Assembly: GCA_016208305.1 (NCBI GenBank)
Contig: JACQYI010000027.1
Span: forward strand, 62,001 to 126,000
DNA: 64,000 nt
Direction of reading: 5' to 3'
DNA from: Oscillatoriophycideae cyanobacterium NC_groundwater_1537_Pr4_S-0.65um_50_18
GTDB lineage: Bacteria; Cyanobacteriota; Cyanobacteriia; Elainellales; Elainellaceae
This document shows, one piece after another, positions 18,801 to 27,011 of this stretch. The notes beneath the pieces are model-generated. The model worked only from the letters and a program-made list of their open reading frames with translations, was not told the origin of the DNA and did not search any database. The first letter of the stretch is position 1; each line of letters opens with the position of its first letter. A program made the translations under genes and the position numbers.

Positions 18801-20773
18801 CGGAAGCGATTTTTGTCTTCCGAGGCTCCTCCGGCAGCAAGCCCAAAGTCGGTGATTCACTGAAAGTGACGGGTCGTGTCGATGAATTTCGCGCCAGCGG
18901 TCGCAATAATGATTTGTCTGTTACCCAGATCAACGGCACCGTTACGGGAGCCGGATTTACGGTGCTGTTGAGCAACAATTCGCTACCTACAGCCACAGTC
19001 ATGGGTGCTGGCGGTCGCGTTCCACCCAACAAAATCATCAGCAATGATGCAGTCGGCGGCAATGTCGAGAATGCGGGTAGTGTCTTTGACCCGGCTGAAG
19101 ATGGCATCGACTTCTACGAAAGCCTGGAAGGAATGCGCGTCCAAATCAACAATGCTGTGGCGGTGAGTCCGACCAATAACTTTGGTGAGATTGCGGTGTT
19201 GGCAGACAACGGCGCAAATGCCGGAATTCGGACGGCTAGAGGCGGCATCAATATCCAGCCCGAAGACTTTAATCCAGAACGCATCATTGTCGATGATGTG
19301 ATTACCAGCAGACCCCCTGATGTGAATGTGGGCGATCGCTTTACCAATGCCATTACTGGCGTTCTAGATTACAGCTTCAGTAACTTCAAGCTGCTGAACA
19401 CAGCACCGCTGCAGGTGACATCTGCCGGATTGCAAAAGGAAATTACGGCTCTGGTAGGGGGAACCGATCAACTCACCGTTGCCACCTTTAATGTAGAAAA
19501 CCTCGATCCCAAGCTGGAAGACGTCAGCAAGGTGAGCGGTCAAACAGCCCGCAACGTGGATGATGATCTAGGCAGCGGTAAGTTTGCGGCTTTGGCCGAT
19601 CGCATCATCAACAACCTGAAATCGCCTGACATCCTCTCGCTAGAGGAGATTCAGGACAGTACGGGTGGTGAACTGAACGATGGCGTAGTCGATGCCGACC
19701 TGACTTTTCAGACGTTGATTCACGCGATCAAAGCTGCGGGTGGCCCCACCTACGAGTACCGCAGCATTAACCCCGTTGAAGGGCAAGACGGCGGACAGCC
19801 CGGTGGCAACATTCGGGTGGGCTTCCTCTTCAATCCAGAGCGAGTGGAATTTGTCGATCGCCCAGGTGGTGGCTCAACTACGAGTACCACGGTGACAGCA
19901 GGCGAACTATCGGCCAGCCCCGGTCGAATTGATCCGACCAATCCGGCCTTCAACAACAGCCGCAAGCCGCTCGTGGGCGAGTTTCTATTCAACGGCAACA
20001 AAGTTTACGTGATCGCCAACCACTTCAACTCGAAGGGAGGCGATCAGCCGCTGTTTGGACGATTCCAGCCGCCCACTCTGACGACTGAGGCGCAGCGTTT
20101 AGAGCAGGCTCAGATCGTTCGCAGCTTTGTGGATAAGTTACTAGTTGCTGACCCTCATGCCAATGTGCTGGTCGTAGGAGACATCAACGATTTCCAGTTC
20201 TCCAACCCCATACAGGTGTTAACCGCAGGAGGCGCACTGTCTACGTTGATTGACACCTTGCCGATTAGCGAACAGTACACCTACAACTTTGAAGGCAACG
20301 CCCAAGTCTTGGATCACATCTTGGTTAGCAGCAGTCTCAAGCCAAAGGCCGAAGTCGATGTGGTTCATATCAACTCTGAGTTTGTTGACCAGGATAGCGA
20401 TCATGACCCGATCGTCTCGCGCCTGACGCTCACCCCGCAGCTGCGCGGCACCCCAGCCAATGATGTTTTGGTGGGAACGGCTGCCGCAGAAAAGATCGTC
20501 GGGGGCTTAGGTAACGACCAGCTCACAGGTAATGGGGGAAGCGATCGCTTCTCAATAAGTACCGCTACAGGTACAGACACCGTTACCGACTTCACGCCAG
20601 GTCAAGACTTGATTCAGCTCACGGGGGGTCTGGGCTTTAACCAACTCAGCATCGTTCAGGGAACAGGTGCAAGCGCCCATGATGCCCTCTTGCAGGTGGG
20701 CAGTGAGACGATCGCCATTCTCATGGGAGTGCAGGCGACTACATTGACCGCCAGCAACTTTGCGATCGGCTAA
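15848..20773 (+). CDS. Giant RTX protein: choice-of-anchor I, phytase-like esterase and ExeM-type nuclease domains
   Basis: 1641 residues from ATG 15848; a TTG at 15830 is in frame. No N-terminal signal; the C-terminal RTX-like 'GGLGNDQLTGNGGSDRF' segment implies type I secretion. Order (rough residues): choice-of-anchor I propeller (20-260; 'GEPSSYGQPDSIDPVGSVSI'), phytase-like esterase insert (~290-690; 'ITTTDRGPNGEP'), more propeller (~710-930; 'LANEGDARDYTGF'), ExeM/NucH-type OB region (~940-1110), endonuclease/exonuclease/phosphatase domain (~1210-1530; 'VATFNVENLD', 'NHFNSKGGDQP', 'VGDINDF', 'DSDHDPIVSR'), RTX tail. Probably an exported enzyme releasing phosphate from DNA or organic phosphate. 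Its tail is paralogous to that of the next gene. Confidence 0.85.
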   Translation: MVAFSPSDPNSQNFSISSTPDSASSLKKIGGFLGTGSEISAYDPSSKRLFIVSGGTRLQVLDLSNPSSPTLVKTLDVSSYGSAANSVAISNGWVAVAVEGSPRTSPGKVVFFSTSGEVCSAVTVGAVPDMVTFTPDGQKVLVANEGEPSSYGQPDSIDPVGSVSIIDLFSASTPTVTTVSFESFNAQKADLQGRGVRITSPNATVAQDFEPEYITVSADGKTAWVTLQENNAIALIDIATAKVTSILPLGLKDFSKGLPSVTTYEFGDRPPLGTTATVNPSDPSQTTAGQEILLGGFSGLFFEGTAANGNLKFITTTDRGPNGEPTELNASNPGLERPFALPDFQPQIVRFELDRSTGKISLTEQIKLSRADGTPITGLPNLQNGAAGTAYTDEVGVDLFGNILTNDSLGADTEGIVVAADGSFWLVDEYRPAIYHFDQTGKLIDRFIPEGAPTANGEFGTPALPAVYAQRRSNRGFEAVALEGNKLYAFIQSAIDNPDSAADTASRTSRTSRILEFDIVTKQVTGEYLYVQDDISASGTAKTDKIGDAVSLGNGKFLVVERDDRSTASSNKLIYEIDLKGATNINRAANLTKVPTGKTIEQLTVAELDSAGLNPVDKRLVTNAAAIGYTGVEKLEGLALIDANTIAIVNDNDFGLAGGVVSGDGSITGLSNTPIKLGIIEFNQSNGLDASDRDGAGGTGKINIQPQPVFGLYQPDAIASYSFNGQTYLVLANEGDARDYTGFADEIRVGSSAYKLDPTLFPNAAALKDNAVLGRLTVSAVSGDTDGDGDFDRIELIGGRSFSIRDAAGNLVFDSGNQLELITAAAVPTLFNSNGAADTFDTRSDNKGPEAEGITVGAVNGRTYAFVGLERTGGVMVYEITNPNKPLFVEYVSTAEDVSPEGLTFISADKSPNGKPLLITTNEVSNTTAIFEFAPPTRISDIQGSSHISPLVGKTVTDVRGIVTAVTNNGFYLQDPNPDASDATSEAIFVFRGSSGSKPKVGDSLKVTGRVDEFRASGRNNDLSVTQINGTVTGAGFTVLLSNNSLPTATVMGAGGRVPPNKIISNDAVGGNVENAGSVFDPAEDGIDFYESLEGMRVQINNAVAVSPTNNFGEIAVLADNGANAGIRTARGGINIQPEDFNPERIIVDDVITSRPPDVNVGDRFTNAITGVLDYSFSNFKLLNTAPLQVTSAGLQKEITALVGGTDQLTVATFNVENLDPKLEDVSKVSGQTARNVDDDLGSGKFAALADRIINNLKSPDILSLEEIQDSTGGELNDGVVDADLTFQTLIHAIKAAGGPTYEYRSINPVEGQDGGQPGGNIRVGFLFNPERVEFVDRPGGGSTTSTTVTAGELSASPGRIDPTNPAFNNSRKPLVGEFLFNGNKVYVIANHFNSKGGDQPLFGRFQPPTLTTEAQRLEQAQIVRSFVDKLLVADPHANVLVVGDINDFQFSNPIQVLTAGGALSTLIDTLPISEQYTYNFEGNAQVLDHILVSSSLKPKAEVDVVHINSEFVDQDSDHDPIVSRLTLTPQLRGTPANDVLVGTAAAEKIVGGLGNDQLTGNGGSDRFSISTATGTDTVTDFTPGQDLIQLTGGLGFNQLSIVQGTGASAHDALLQVGSETIAILMGVQATTLTASNFAIG

Positions 20774-20794
20774 ATCTTGCTCTTTCGACTTTTA

Positions 20795-20820
20795 CTCAGC
20801 TCCTTGCAAAAGGAGCTGAG
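20795..20820 (+). terminator. 11-bp hairpin with GCAA tetraloop
   Basis: CTCAGCTCCTT (20795-20805) pairs with AAGGAGCTGAG (20810-20820) around GCAA, 22 bp after the RTX gene's stop and before a T-rich stretch. Good intrinsic-terminator geometry, so the two giant genes may not be one transcript. Confidence 0.7.
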
Positions 20821-20873
20821 GAGATTATTTTGACTGGCCATACCCGATCGCGTTTTGAGTTGATTAATTCGCT

Positions 20874-20899
20874 CATTTGATTCACCCATTTGATTCACC
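20874..20899. repeat. 2 x 13-bp tandem repeat
   Basis: CATTTGATTCACC is repeated exactly at 20874-20886 and 20887-20899, 12 bp before the next gene's ATG and over its leader. Confidence 0.85.
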
Positions 20900-20911
20900 C
20901 CAGGATCTACC

Positions 20912-23900
20912 ATGACTGACCCCACAACCATCCGATTTTCTCAATTCAATGCCTCGTTGAATCGCAACAATGAAGGAGATTTGGTTCGGGATCTGTCTAC
21001 CCCTAACAATGCCCAGGCTAAAGCCGTTGCCGAAATCATTCAGCGTACTAGCCCGGATGTGCTGCTGATCAATGAATTTGATTACGTCGCTGCCGATCCG
21101 CTGGCTCCTGTTAAACTCTTTCAGCAAAACTACCTGTTGCTCAGCCAAAACGGCGCAAGTCCAGTGGACTATCCCTACGTCTACATCGCCCCTTCCAACA
21201 CCGGGATTTCCTCTGGATTTGACCTCAACAACAATGGGCTCACCGTCACCACTCCTGGCACAGCGGGCTACGGCGATGATGCCTTGGGCTTCGGCAACTT
21301 CCCCGGACAGTTCGGGATGCTGCTGCTGTCGAAGTACCCAATCGACACAGAAAACGTTCGCACCTTCCAAAACTTCCTCTGGAAAGATATCCCCGGTTCG
21401 CTACTGCCGACGGTGAGCCTACCCGGTTCCAGCACCCCCTGGTATTCTGCTGAAGAGCAGGCTGTTCTGCGTCTGTCGTCCAAGAGCCACTGGGATGTGC
21501 CGATCGTCGTTAATGGCCAGACGGTTCACGCCTTGGTAAGCCACCCCACACCTCCTGTATTTGACGGAGCCGAAGACCGCAATGGCAAGCGGAACGCAGA
21601 TGAAATTCGCTTCTGGGCAGATTACGTCAGTCCCGGCAAAGGCAGCTACATTTATGATGATCAGGGCGGCAGCGGCGGACTGCAATTTGGCTCTAGCTTC
21701 GTGATCATGGGCGACCAGAATGCCGACCCCCAGGATGGCGATAGTTTTGGCAAAGCCATTTCACAGCTGTTGCAAAATCCCAATATCAACACTAATTTTA
21801 TTCCCTCCAGCGCAGGCGCAATTCAACAGTCAGATTTACAAAAGGGCGCTAACCTCATCCACAAGAGCAACCCCGCCTTTGATACGGCTGATTTTGCCGA
21901 TACCACACCCGGAAATCTGCGATCGGACTATGTCTTGCCCTCAGTTGATCTAAGAATTACGGACTCACAGGTGTTTTGGCCGCTGAACACCGATCCGCTG
22001 TTCCGTCTGGTCGGCGTATTTAACCCCACGCTACCCGGCGGCTATCCTAGCTCCGATCACAAGCTGGTGTGGGCAGATTTGCAGTTGGGTGCCGATCAGC
22101 CTGGAAAAACAGTGGTCAGCGCCGACTTTGCCGGACAGCAGACTTTCCCCACCAAGACTACCCAAACCTTGAGCGGCATCACCACCCAAATTGGCGGTCT
22201 ATCAGGCTTGGCCTACGACGCAGCCCACGATCGCTACTATGTGGTGGCAGACGATCGCGGCGATCGCACCATTTCAAGTTCCAGCCCTACGCCGCCCCCT
22301 GCCGATAACATTCCACCCCGGTTTTACACCGCTGAGATCACGCTAGATGATCAGGGCATACCCAGTACCACCTTTACAGGCGTAACCCTGCTCCGCGACA
22401 GCGAAGGTAAAACCTTTGCCCCACTGCGGCTTGATCCCGAAGACATTGTGTTAACTCAAGCCGGAACGGTATTTATCTCTTCTGAGGGTGAAGCCAATAT
22501 TGCCGCTGGACGGATTACTGACCCCTTTGTAAATGAGTTTGATTTGGCAACGGGACAGCAACTGCGATCGCTCCCCGTTCCCCAAAAGTTTTTGCCTGTG
22601 GTGCAAGATACCAACGGCAACGGCAAAACCGATGCAGGCGACACCCAGGAGGCGGGCATTCGCAACAACCTGGCATTCGAGAGCCTGACGATCACACCCG
22701 ATCAGAAATTTCTGTACACCGCTACGGAAAATGCGCTGTTCCAAGACGGCTCCCTTTCCACAACAGCTAGTGGCTCTCCAGCGCAAATCATTCAATATAA
22801 CTTGGTGACGGGTCAACCCGAAAAGGAATATCTTTACACTGTTGACCCAGTGGCAAAAGCATCGATTCCAGCAACCGCCTTCAACACCAATGGTCTGGTG
22901 GATTTGCTAGCGATCGACAATCGCGGCACTTTCTTGGCCGTCGAGCGTTCCTTTTCCACAGGCGTTCCTGGCACAGGCAACACCATCAAGATTTACGAAA
23001 TCAGTCTGCAAGGCGCAACCGACATCAGCGCGATCGACTCCCTCAGCAGCCTTAGCACCGCGCAGCTAGCCGCCATCCAGCCCGCCCAAAAACGGCTGGT
23101 GCTGAATCTGGATGATCTGAACCTGCCCACCGGAACAGACAACATTGAAGGCATCGAATTTGGCCCCAAACTCGCTGACGGTCGCCAGTCGATCGTCTTG
23201 GTGAGCGACAACAACTTTAGCGGCACTCAGTTCACGCAAATCCTCACCCTAAGCGCTGACTCGGTGACGACCGTTGCGCCCACAGTAGAAACCAATCCGG
23301 AGCGGCTCAATGATCCGAATGTGCCCTTCAGCCAGCGTGCTGACTCCGACGATCCCGCAATCTACCTGAATACCGCCAACGCCGACGATAGCCTGGTGCT
23401 GACCACGCTAAAAAACGGCGGCATCGAAGTTCACGACCTAGCAGGCAACACCCTCCAGACCTTTAACCCCGGCAACATTCGCTATAACAATGTCGATTTG
23501 CTCTACGGTTTCAACCTGGGCGGAAAGGCTGTAGATATCGCCGTGGCAAGCGATCGCAACAACGATAAGCTCGTCATCTTCAAAATCAACGCCAGCCCGG
23601 TCAACGGCAAATACCTGGAAGACATCACCGACAGCAGCATCGGCACCTTGTTCCAGGCGGCTCCCTTTGACCCACCCTACTCGGCTTCAACCCGCAGCGC
23701 CTACGGCTTAGCCACCTACAATAGCCCTGTAACGGGCGATGCCTATGTGTTTGCCAGCCGCCGTCAGACTGGAGACGTGGCGCAATACAAGCTGATTGAT
23801 GCCGGGAACGGCAAAATTGGTGCTACCCGTGTCCGTCAGTTCACCATTCCCGTTCCGGCGACCGCCCCTGCGGATACAGAGGCTCAGACCGAAGGCATGG

Positions 23901-24853
23901 TGATCGATCGCGAGTTAGGCTATCTCTACATTGGCCAGGAAGATGTAGGCATCTGGAAATTTCAGGCAGAGCCGACGGGCAGCAATACAGGTACGCTGAT
24001 TGAACCCGTCAAAGCCTTGGGGGGTCAACACATCACCGACGATGTCGAGGGGCTGACGATCTACTACTCCACCCAGGGCACAGGCTACCTGCTCACCTCT
24101 AGCCAAGGCGACAACACCTTTGCTGTGTTTAGCCGCGAAGGCAGCAACGCGTACATCGGTCAGTTTACCGTCAGCAGCAATGGCACGATCGATAGCGTGC
24201 AAGAATCCGATGGCGCAGAGGTGATCAACGTTCCTCTTGGCTCCCGGTTCCCATTCGGGCTGTTCGTCACCCAAGACGGCTCCAACGACCCTGCCAGGAT
24301 TGTAGATGATGAAAACATTAGTAACAACTTCAAGTATGTGCCCTGGGAAAACATTGCCGCTCCCCTCGGCTTGAAGATCGACACCACCAATTCCCTTCAG
24401 ACTGCAACACAGCACGGCAGCGCTGGCAACGATGTTCTGGCAGGAACTGAAGCAAACGATCGCCTCCTGGGTAACGACGGCAACGATGTCTTGATCGGCT
24501 ACGGCGGCAATGACCTGCTGATTGGCGGCGACGGCTCCGATGGGCTAGACGGCGGCAGCGGCAGCGACACCCTGCGCAGCAACCGAGGCAACGACTACCT
24601 ACAAGGACGTAACGGCGCTGATCTATTCATCTTCGCCGTGGGCGATGGCACAGACATCGTTGCAGACTTTAGCTTGAGTGAGGGCGATCGCATTGGTCTA
24701 TCGGATGGCCTCACCTTTGGGCAACTCATCCTCACCCAAGAGGGCAGCAACACGCTGATCGCTACTGACAATGCAGGGACGGCAGCATTGGCGGTTCTGT
24801 ATGGAGTTCAGGCTAACACCCTGACCCCAGCGGCATTTATTGCTGTTGCTTAG
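20912..24853 (+). CDS. Giant RTX protein: EEP-family, phytase-like esterase and beta-propeller phytase domains
   Basis: 1313 residues, no signal peptide. Rough order: endonuclease/exonuclease/phosphatase domain (8-395; 'IRFSQFNASLN', 'SPDVLLINEFDY', 'IMGDQNADPQDGDS', 'YPSSDHKLVW'), phytase-like esterase domain (~400-780; 'GLSGLAYDAAHDRYYVVADD'), 3-phytase/BPP-like propeller (~785-1160; 'RADSDDPAIYLN', 'VDIAVASDRNNDKL', 'TEGMVIDRELGYLYIGQEDVG'), and RTX repeats (~1165-1313; 'GNDGNDVLIGYGGNDLLIGG'). It would hydrolyse phytate or other phosphoesters outside the cell after calcium-dependent folding and type I export. Domain combination and tail match the preceding gene, so the pair likely acts together in phosphorus acquisition. 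Confidence 0.87.
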   Translation: MTDPTTIRFSQFNASLNRNNEGDLVRDLSTPNNAQAKAVAEIIQRTSPDVLLINEFDYVAADPLAPVKLFQQNYLLLSQNGASPVDYPYVYIAPSNTGISSGFDLNNNGLTVTTPGTAGYGDDALGFGNFPGQFGMLLLSKYPIDTENVRTFQNFLWKDIPGSLLPTVSLPGSSTPWYSAEEQAVLRLSSKSHWDVPIVVNGQTVHALVSHPTPPVFDGAEDRNGKRNADEIRFWADYVSPGKGSYIYDDQGGSGGLQFGSSFVIMGDQNADPQDGDSFGKAISQLLQNPNINTNFIPSSAGAIQQSDLQKGANLIHKSNPAFDTADFADTTPGNLRSDYVLPSVDLRITDSQVFWPLNTDPLFRLVGVFNPTLPGGYPSSDHKLVWADLQLGADQPGKTVVSADFAGQQTFPTKTTQTLSGITTQIGGLSGLAYDAAHDRYYVVADDRGDRTISSSSPTPPPADNIPPRFYTAEITLDDQGIPSTTFTGVTLLRDSEGKTFAPLRLDPEDIVLTQAGTVFISSEGEANIAAGRITDPFVNEFDLATGQQLRSLPVPQKFLPVVQDTNGNGKTDAGDTQEAGIRNNLAFESLTITPDQKFLYTATENALFQDGSLSTTASGSPAQIIQYNLVTGQPEKEYLYTVDPVAKASIPATAFNTNGLVDLLAIDNRGTFLAVERSFSTGVPGTGNTIKIYEISLQGATDISAIDSLSSLSTAQLAAIQPAQKRLVLNLDDLNLPTGTDNIEGIEFGPKLADGRQSIVLVSDNNFSGTQFTQILTLSADSVTTVAPTVETNPERLNDPNVPFSQRADSDDPAIYLNTANADDSLVLTTLKNGGIEVHDLAGNTLQTFNPGNIRYNNVDLLYGFNLGGKAVDIAVASDRNNDKLVIFKINASPVNGKYLEDITDSSIGTLFQAAPFDPPYSASTRSAYGLATYNSPVTGDAYVFASRRQTGDVAQYKLIDAGNGKIGATRVRQFTIPVPATAPADTEAQTEGMVIDRELGYLYIGQEDVGIWKFQAEPTGSNTGTLIEPVKALGGQHITDDVEGLTIYYSTQGTGYLLTSSQGDNTFAVFSREGSNAYIGQFTVSSNGTIDSVQESDGAEVINVPLGSRFPFGLFVTQDGSNDPARIVDDENISNNFKYVPWENIAAPLGLKIDTTNSLQTATQHGSAGNDVLAGTEANDRLLGNDGNDVLIGYGGNDLLIGGDGSDGLDGGSGSDTLRSNRGNDYLQGRNGADLFIFAVGDGTDIVADFSLSEGDRIGLSDGLTFGQLILTQEGSNTLIATDNAGTAALAVLYGVQANTLTPAAFIAVA

Positions 24854-25103
24854 GGCAGGGACTCACTCGCTCCAAGCCTTCTGAAATATTGGCTGCGTCA
24901 ACATTTCAGGAGACTTGGAGCAAAAATGACCGTAGCACCACTGCGCCACCTCCAGATCTAAATGGCAAGCCAGCTGTTGCTTAGGGCAGGGACTCACTCG
25001 CTCCAAGCCTTCTGAAATATTGGCTGCGTCAACATTTCAGGAGACTTGGAGCAAAAATGACCGTAGCACCACTGCGCCACCTCCAGATCTAAATGGCAAG
25101 CCA
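24842..25103. repeat. Perfect 131-bp tandem duplication
   Basis: 24842-24972 is identical to 24973-25103. The first copy starts inside the last codons of the RTX gene, so the second carries a duplicate of its stop region. Each copy contains a hairpin-forming arm pair (CTCCAAG...CTGAAAT with ATTTCAG...CTTGGAG). Identity means it is very recent or an assembly artefact. Confidence 0.95.
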
Positions 25104-25236
25104 TAGGAATATTGATGTCTGGACTGAATGCCCCCTGACCCTTGATCAAACCCTTAAGATAGAAGAGAGAGGGTAAAACCCCGTTATACTTTCCTAAAAA
25201 GCGTTTCAATCTTTGATTTGACTTAGGGCTATATCC
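24854..25236. other. Spacer after RTX gene
   Basis: Mostly the 131-bp duplication, then about 130 bp leading to the DUF3318 gene. An open frame on the minus strand at 24994-25209 runs through the repeat and is not credible. Confidence 0.6.
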
Positions 25237-25902
25237 ATGACCTCATATGCCACCTCAACTGCACGATCGGACTTGAGTGAATTGCGTCGGCTCAAGTCCC
25301 TGCTGCCGCCTGAACTCAAAAGCTGGGTAACGATCGAAGCCGCAACGGCTGTGAATCCACCGCTGGTCACCTCTGAAGAAATTGGCAAAGACCAGGTTGA
25401 AGTTCAGGTCGATTTGGCAAAGTGGGAAATGCTGGCGCTCGATCAGCGAAATCTGCTGTTTTGGCATGAGGTGGCGCGCATTCAAAATGACACCATCCCC
25501 AAAGACGGTTGGGAAATGGCGGCATTGGCGATCGGTCTGGGGGGCGCAGTCGGTGAACTTTGGGTGCAGGACGGCTTGCTGCTGTTTTTGGCATTGGGGC
25601 TTTGCGGTGTGTCGGGCTGGCGCTTATATCAGCGTAATAACGGCATGAAGACCCTGAAGGAAGCGATCGATGCAGATGAACGGGCGATCGCCTTAGCGAC
25701 TCGCTTTGGCTACACCTTGCCTAACGCTTACAAGAGTCTGGGCAGCGCCTTAAAAGTGCTGATTGAACAAACGCCGAAGAAAAAACAGCGCAAAAAGTAT
25801 GAAGATCGGCTAGATGCCCTGAAGAAGAGCGCTGCCAAAGCGAAAGAGAAGGCGAAAACGGGCGGTCGAGAGCCTGTTGATTCCTATTCAGACGCTTATT
25901 AA
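25237..25902 (+). CDS. DUF3318 membrane protein
   Basis: 221 residues, matching the cyanobacterial DUF3318 family. The N-terminus 'SELRRLKSLLPPELKSWV' is followed by a soluble strand-rich part, then two adjacent membrane segments (~92-108 and ~112-130; 'AALAIGLGGAVGEL' and 'LLLFLALGLCGVSGW'). A basic Lys/Ala-rich C-terminal helix ('KKKQRKKYEDRL...AAKAKEKAK') should lie in the cytoplasm. Function unknown. A clear hairpin follows the gene. Confidence 0.85.
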   Translation: MTSYATSTARSDLSELRRLKSLLPPELKSWVTIEAATAVNPPLVTSEEIGKDQVEVQVDLAKWEMLALDQRNLLFWHEVARIQNDTIPKDGWEMAALAIGLGGAVGELWVQDGLLLFLALGLCGVSGWRLYQRNNGMKTLKEAIDADERAIALATRFGYTLPNAYKSLGSALKVLIEQTPKKKQRKKYEDRLDALKKSAAKAKEKAKTGGREPVDSYSDAY

Positions 25903-25934
25903 GATATAGCTATTGAGCTATTGAAAAAATTTAG

Positions 25935-25977
25935 AGGCTGAGTTTCAAAGGTTCTTTTCGCCTGTGAAACTCAGCCT
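25935..25977 (+). terminator. 13-bp hairpin
   Basis: 25935-25947 (AGGCTGAGTTTCA) pairs perfectly with 25965-25977; loop 17 nt; followed by TTTC. It lies 33 bp after the DUF3318 stop and before a convergent gene. Confidence 0.65.
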
Positions 25978-26031
25978 TTCAAAATAAATTCGTAGCCGAA
26001 TTAAGCGATGCCGCGCAGCATTGGCGATCGC

Positions 26032-26769
26032 CTAGCCCTGTCTAGAAGGTGACGAGTCAGGGATCTGACAACCTCTTTTCTCCAATTCCTGAGAGACTTC
26101 CTGAACGACTTCCTGAGGGAAATCGGTTGGTAAAGCTGGCGGCGAGAGAGAGGCCAACCCCGGCAAAGGTGAGCCGACAACGCCCATGAATTCGACGTCA
26201 TAGCCTGTATGAAACTTGCTTTGGAAGAAGGTGGATTCGGCTGTGCGCAATCGGCTACCTAGAAGCTGTCCATTAGAGGCGGTAGCCGTTGACAACGATA
26301 AAATTTCTTCGGCTATTAAGTCTTCAGGGGCGGCTCGCAATTCTTGGCGAAACTCCAATAAGCAAACCTGACGGGGAGTGTTAGAGGGAAAAACGCTGAG
26401 GTAGTATGTGACTCCGCTGCCGCCATCATCTCGCCATATCCCCAAGTACGGGGCGACTTCTGGGTTTTTGCTCCGCCATTCCTGCCGAAAGGCCGCAAGT
26501 TCTGCTGAGATCGGCGGCGGCGCTACTAATTTATTCAGTCCGGCCAGATCGAGCCAGCTTTGGGCATCGTTGCGCGCACCTGCCATAAGCTGACTGAATT
26601 CCGCTGTAGTTAGAGGGGGCAATGGCTGAGCGTCGATCGCGGCAATGCTCAACCTAGAAGTCGGCATAGCGGGAGCAGGGGGCTGAGGCACCGAAACGGG
26701 AGCGGGCAGTCGGCAAGCGAGTAGAACAGCCTGAAAGATGCCCAACATCAAGAATTGGGTTGATATCAT
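26032..26769 (-). CDS. Hypothetical exported (lipo)protein
   Basis: 245 residues. The N-terminus is a hydrophobic stretch ending 'AVLLAC' at residues 14-19, lipobox-like, though it lacks the usual positive charges before it. A Pro/Ala-rich linker follows. The mature part has 'LGIWRDDGGSGVTYYLSVFPSN' and 'VCLLEFRQELRAAPEDLIAEEILSLS', suggestive of a small alpha/beta domain, and a Pro-rich, Cys-containing tail. I do not recognise a family. Divergent from menC. Confidence 0.5.
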   Translation of the reverse strand: MISTQFLMLGIFQAVLLACRLPAPVSVPQPPAPAMPTSRLSIAAIDAQPLPPLTTAEFSQLMAGARNDAQSWLDLAGLNKLVAPPPISAELAAFRQEWRSKNPEVAPYLGIWRDDGGSGVTYYLSVFPSNTPRQVCLLEFRQELRAAPEDLIAEEILSLSTATASNGQLLGSRLRTAESTFFQSKFHTGYDVEFMGVVGSPLPGLASLSPPALPTDFPQEVVQEVSQELEKRGCQIPDSSPSRQG

Positions 26770-26951
26770 GGATTCATTGTCGTGTGTTTATTGCGAATTG
26801 AGCCTCTACCGTGCGATTTCGGTTTTTAAGGTTGGCTTTTCCTGTTGGTTCAGACTTATCGATCGCGACAAGGGTTCCTTTAGGGTTCCGCTAAAGCAAG
26901 TCTCTCGGAGAAATGTGTTTTTGAACGGTTGGCTGGACATATCGTTCAACG

Positions 26952-26981
26952 CATTCGAGGACAAATCATTCGAGGACAAAG
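26952..26981. repeat. 2 x 15-bp tandem repeat
   Basis: CATTCGAGGACAAA plus one variable base, at 26952-26966 and 26967-26981, about 30 bp upstream of menC. Confidence 0.85.
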
Positions 26982-27011
26982 CGGCAAATTCATCCTTTTT
27001 TCGGAGCGCAT

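Noticed and set aside
16420-19353. Several long frames antisense or out of frame within the giant RTX genes
   Set aside because: Expected from GC-rich coding bias; the RTX frame carries all the domain motifs.
24994-25209. 71-codon minus frame through the 131-bp duplication
   Set aside because: Entirely within repeat and terminator sequence.
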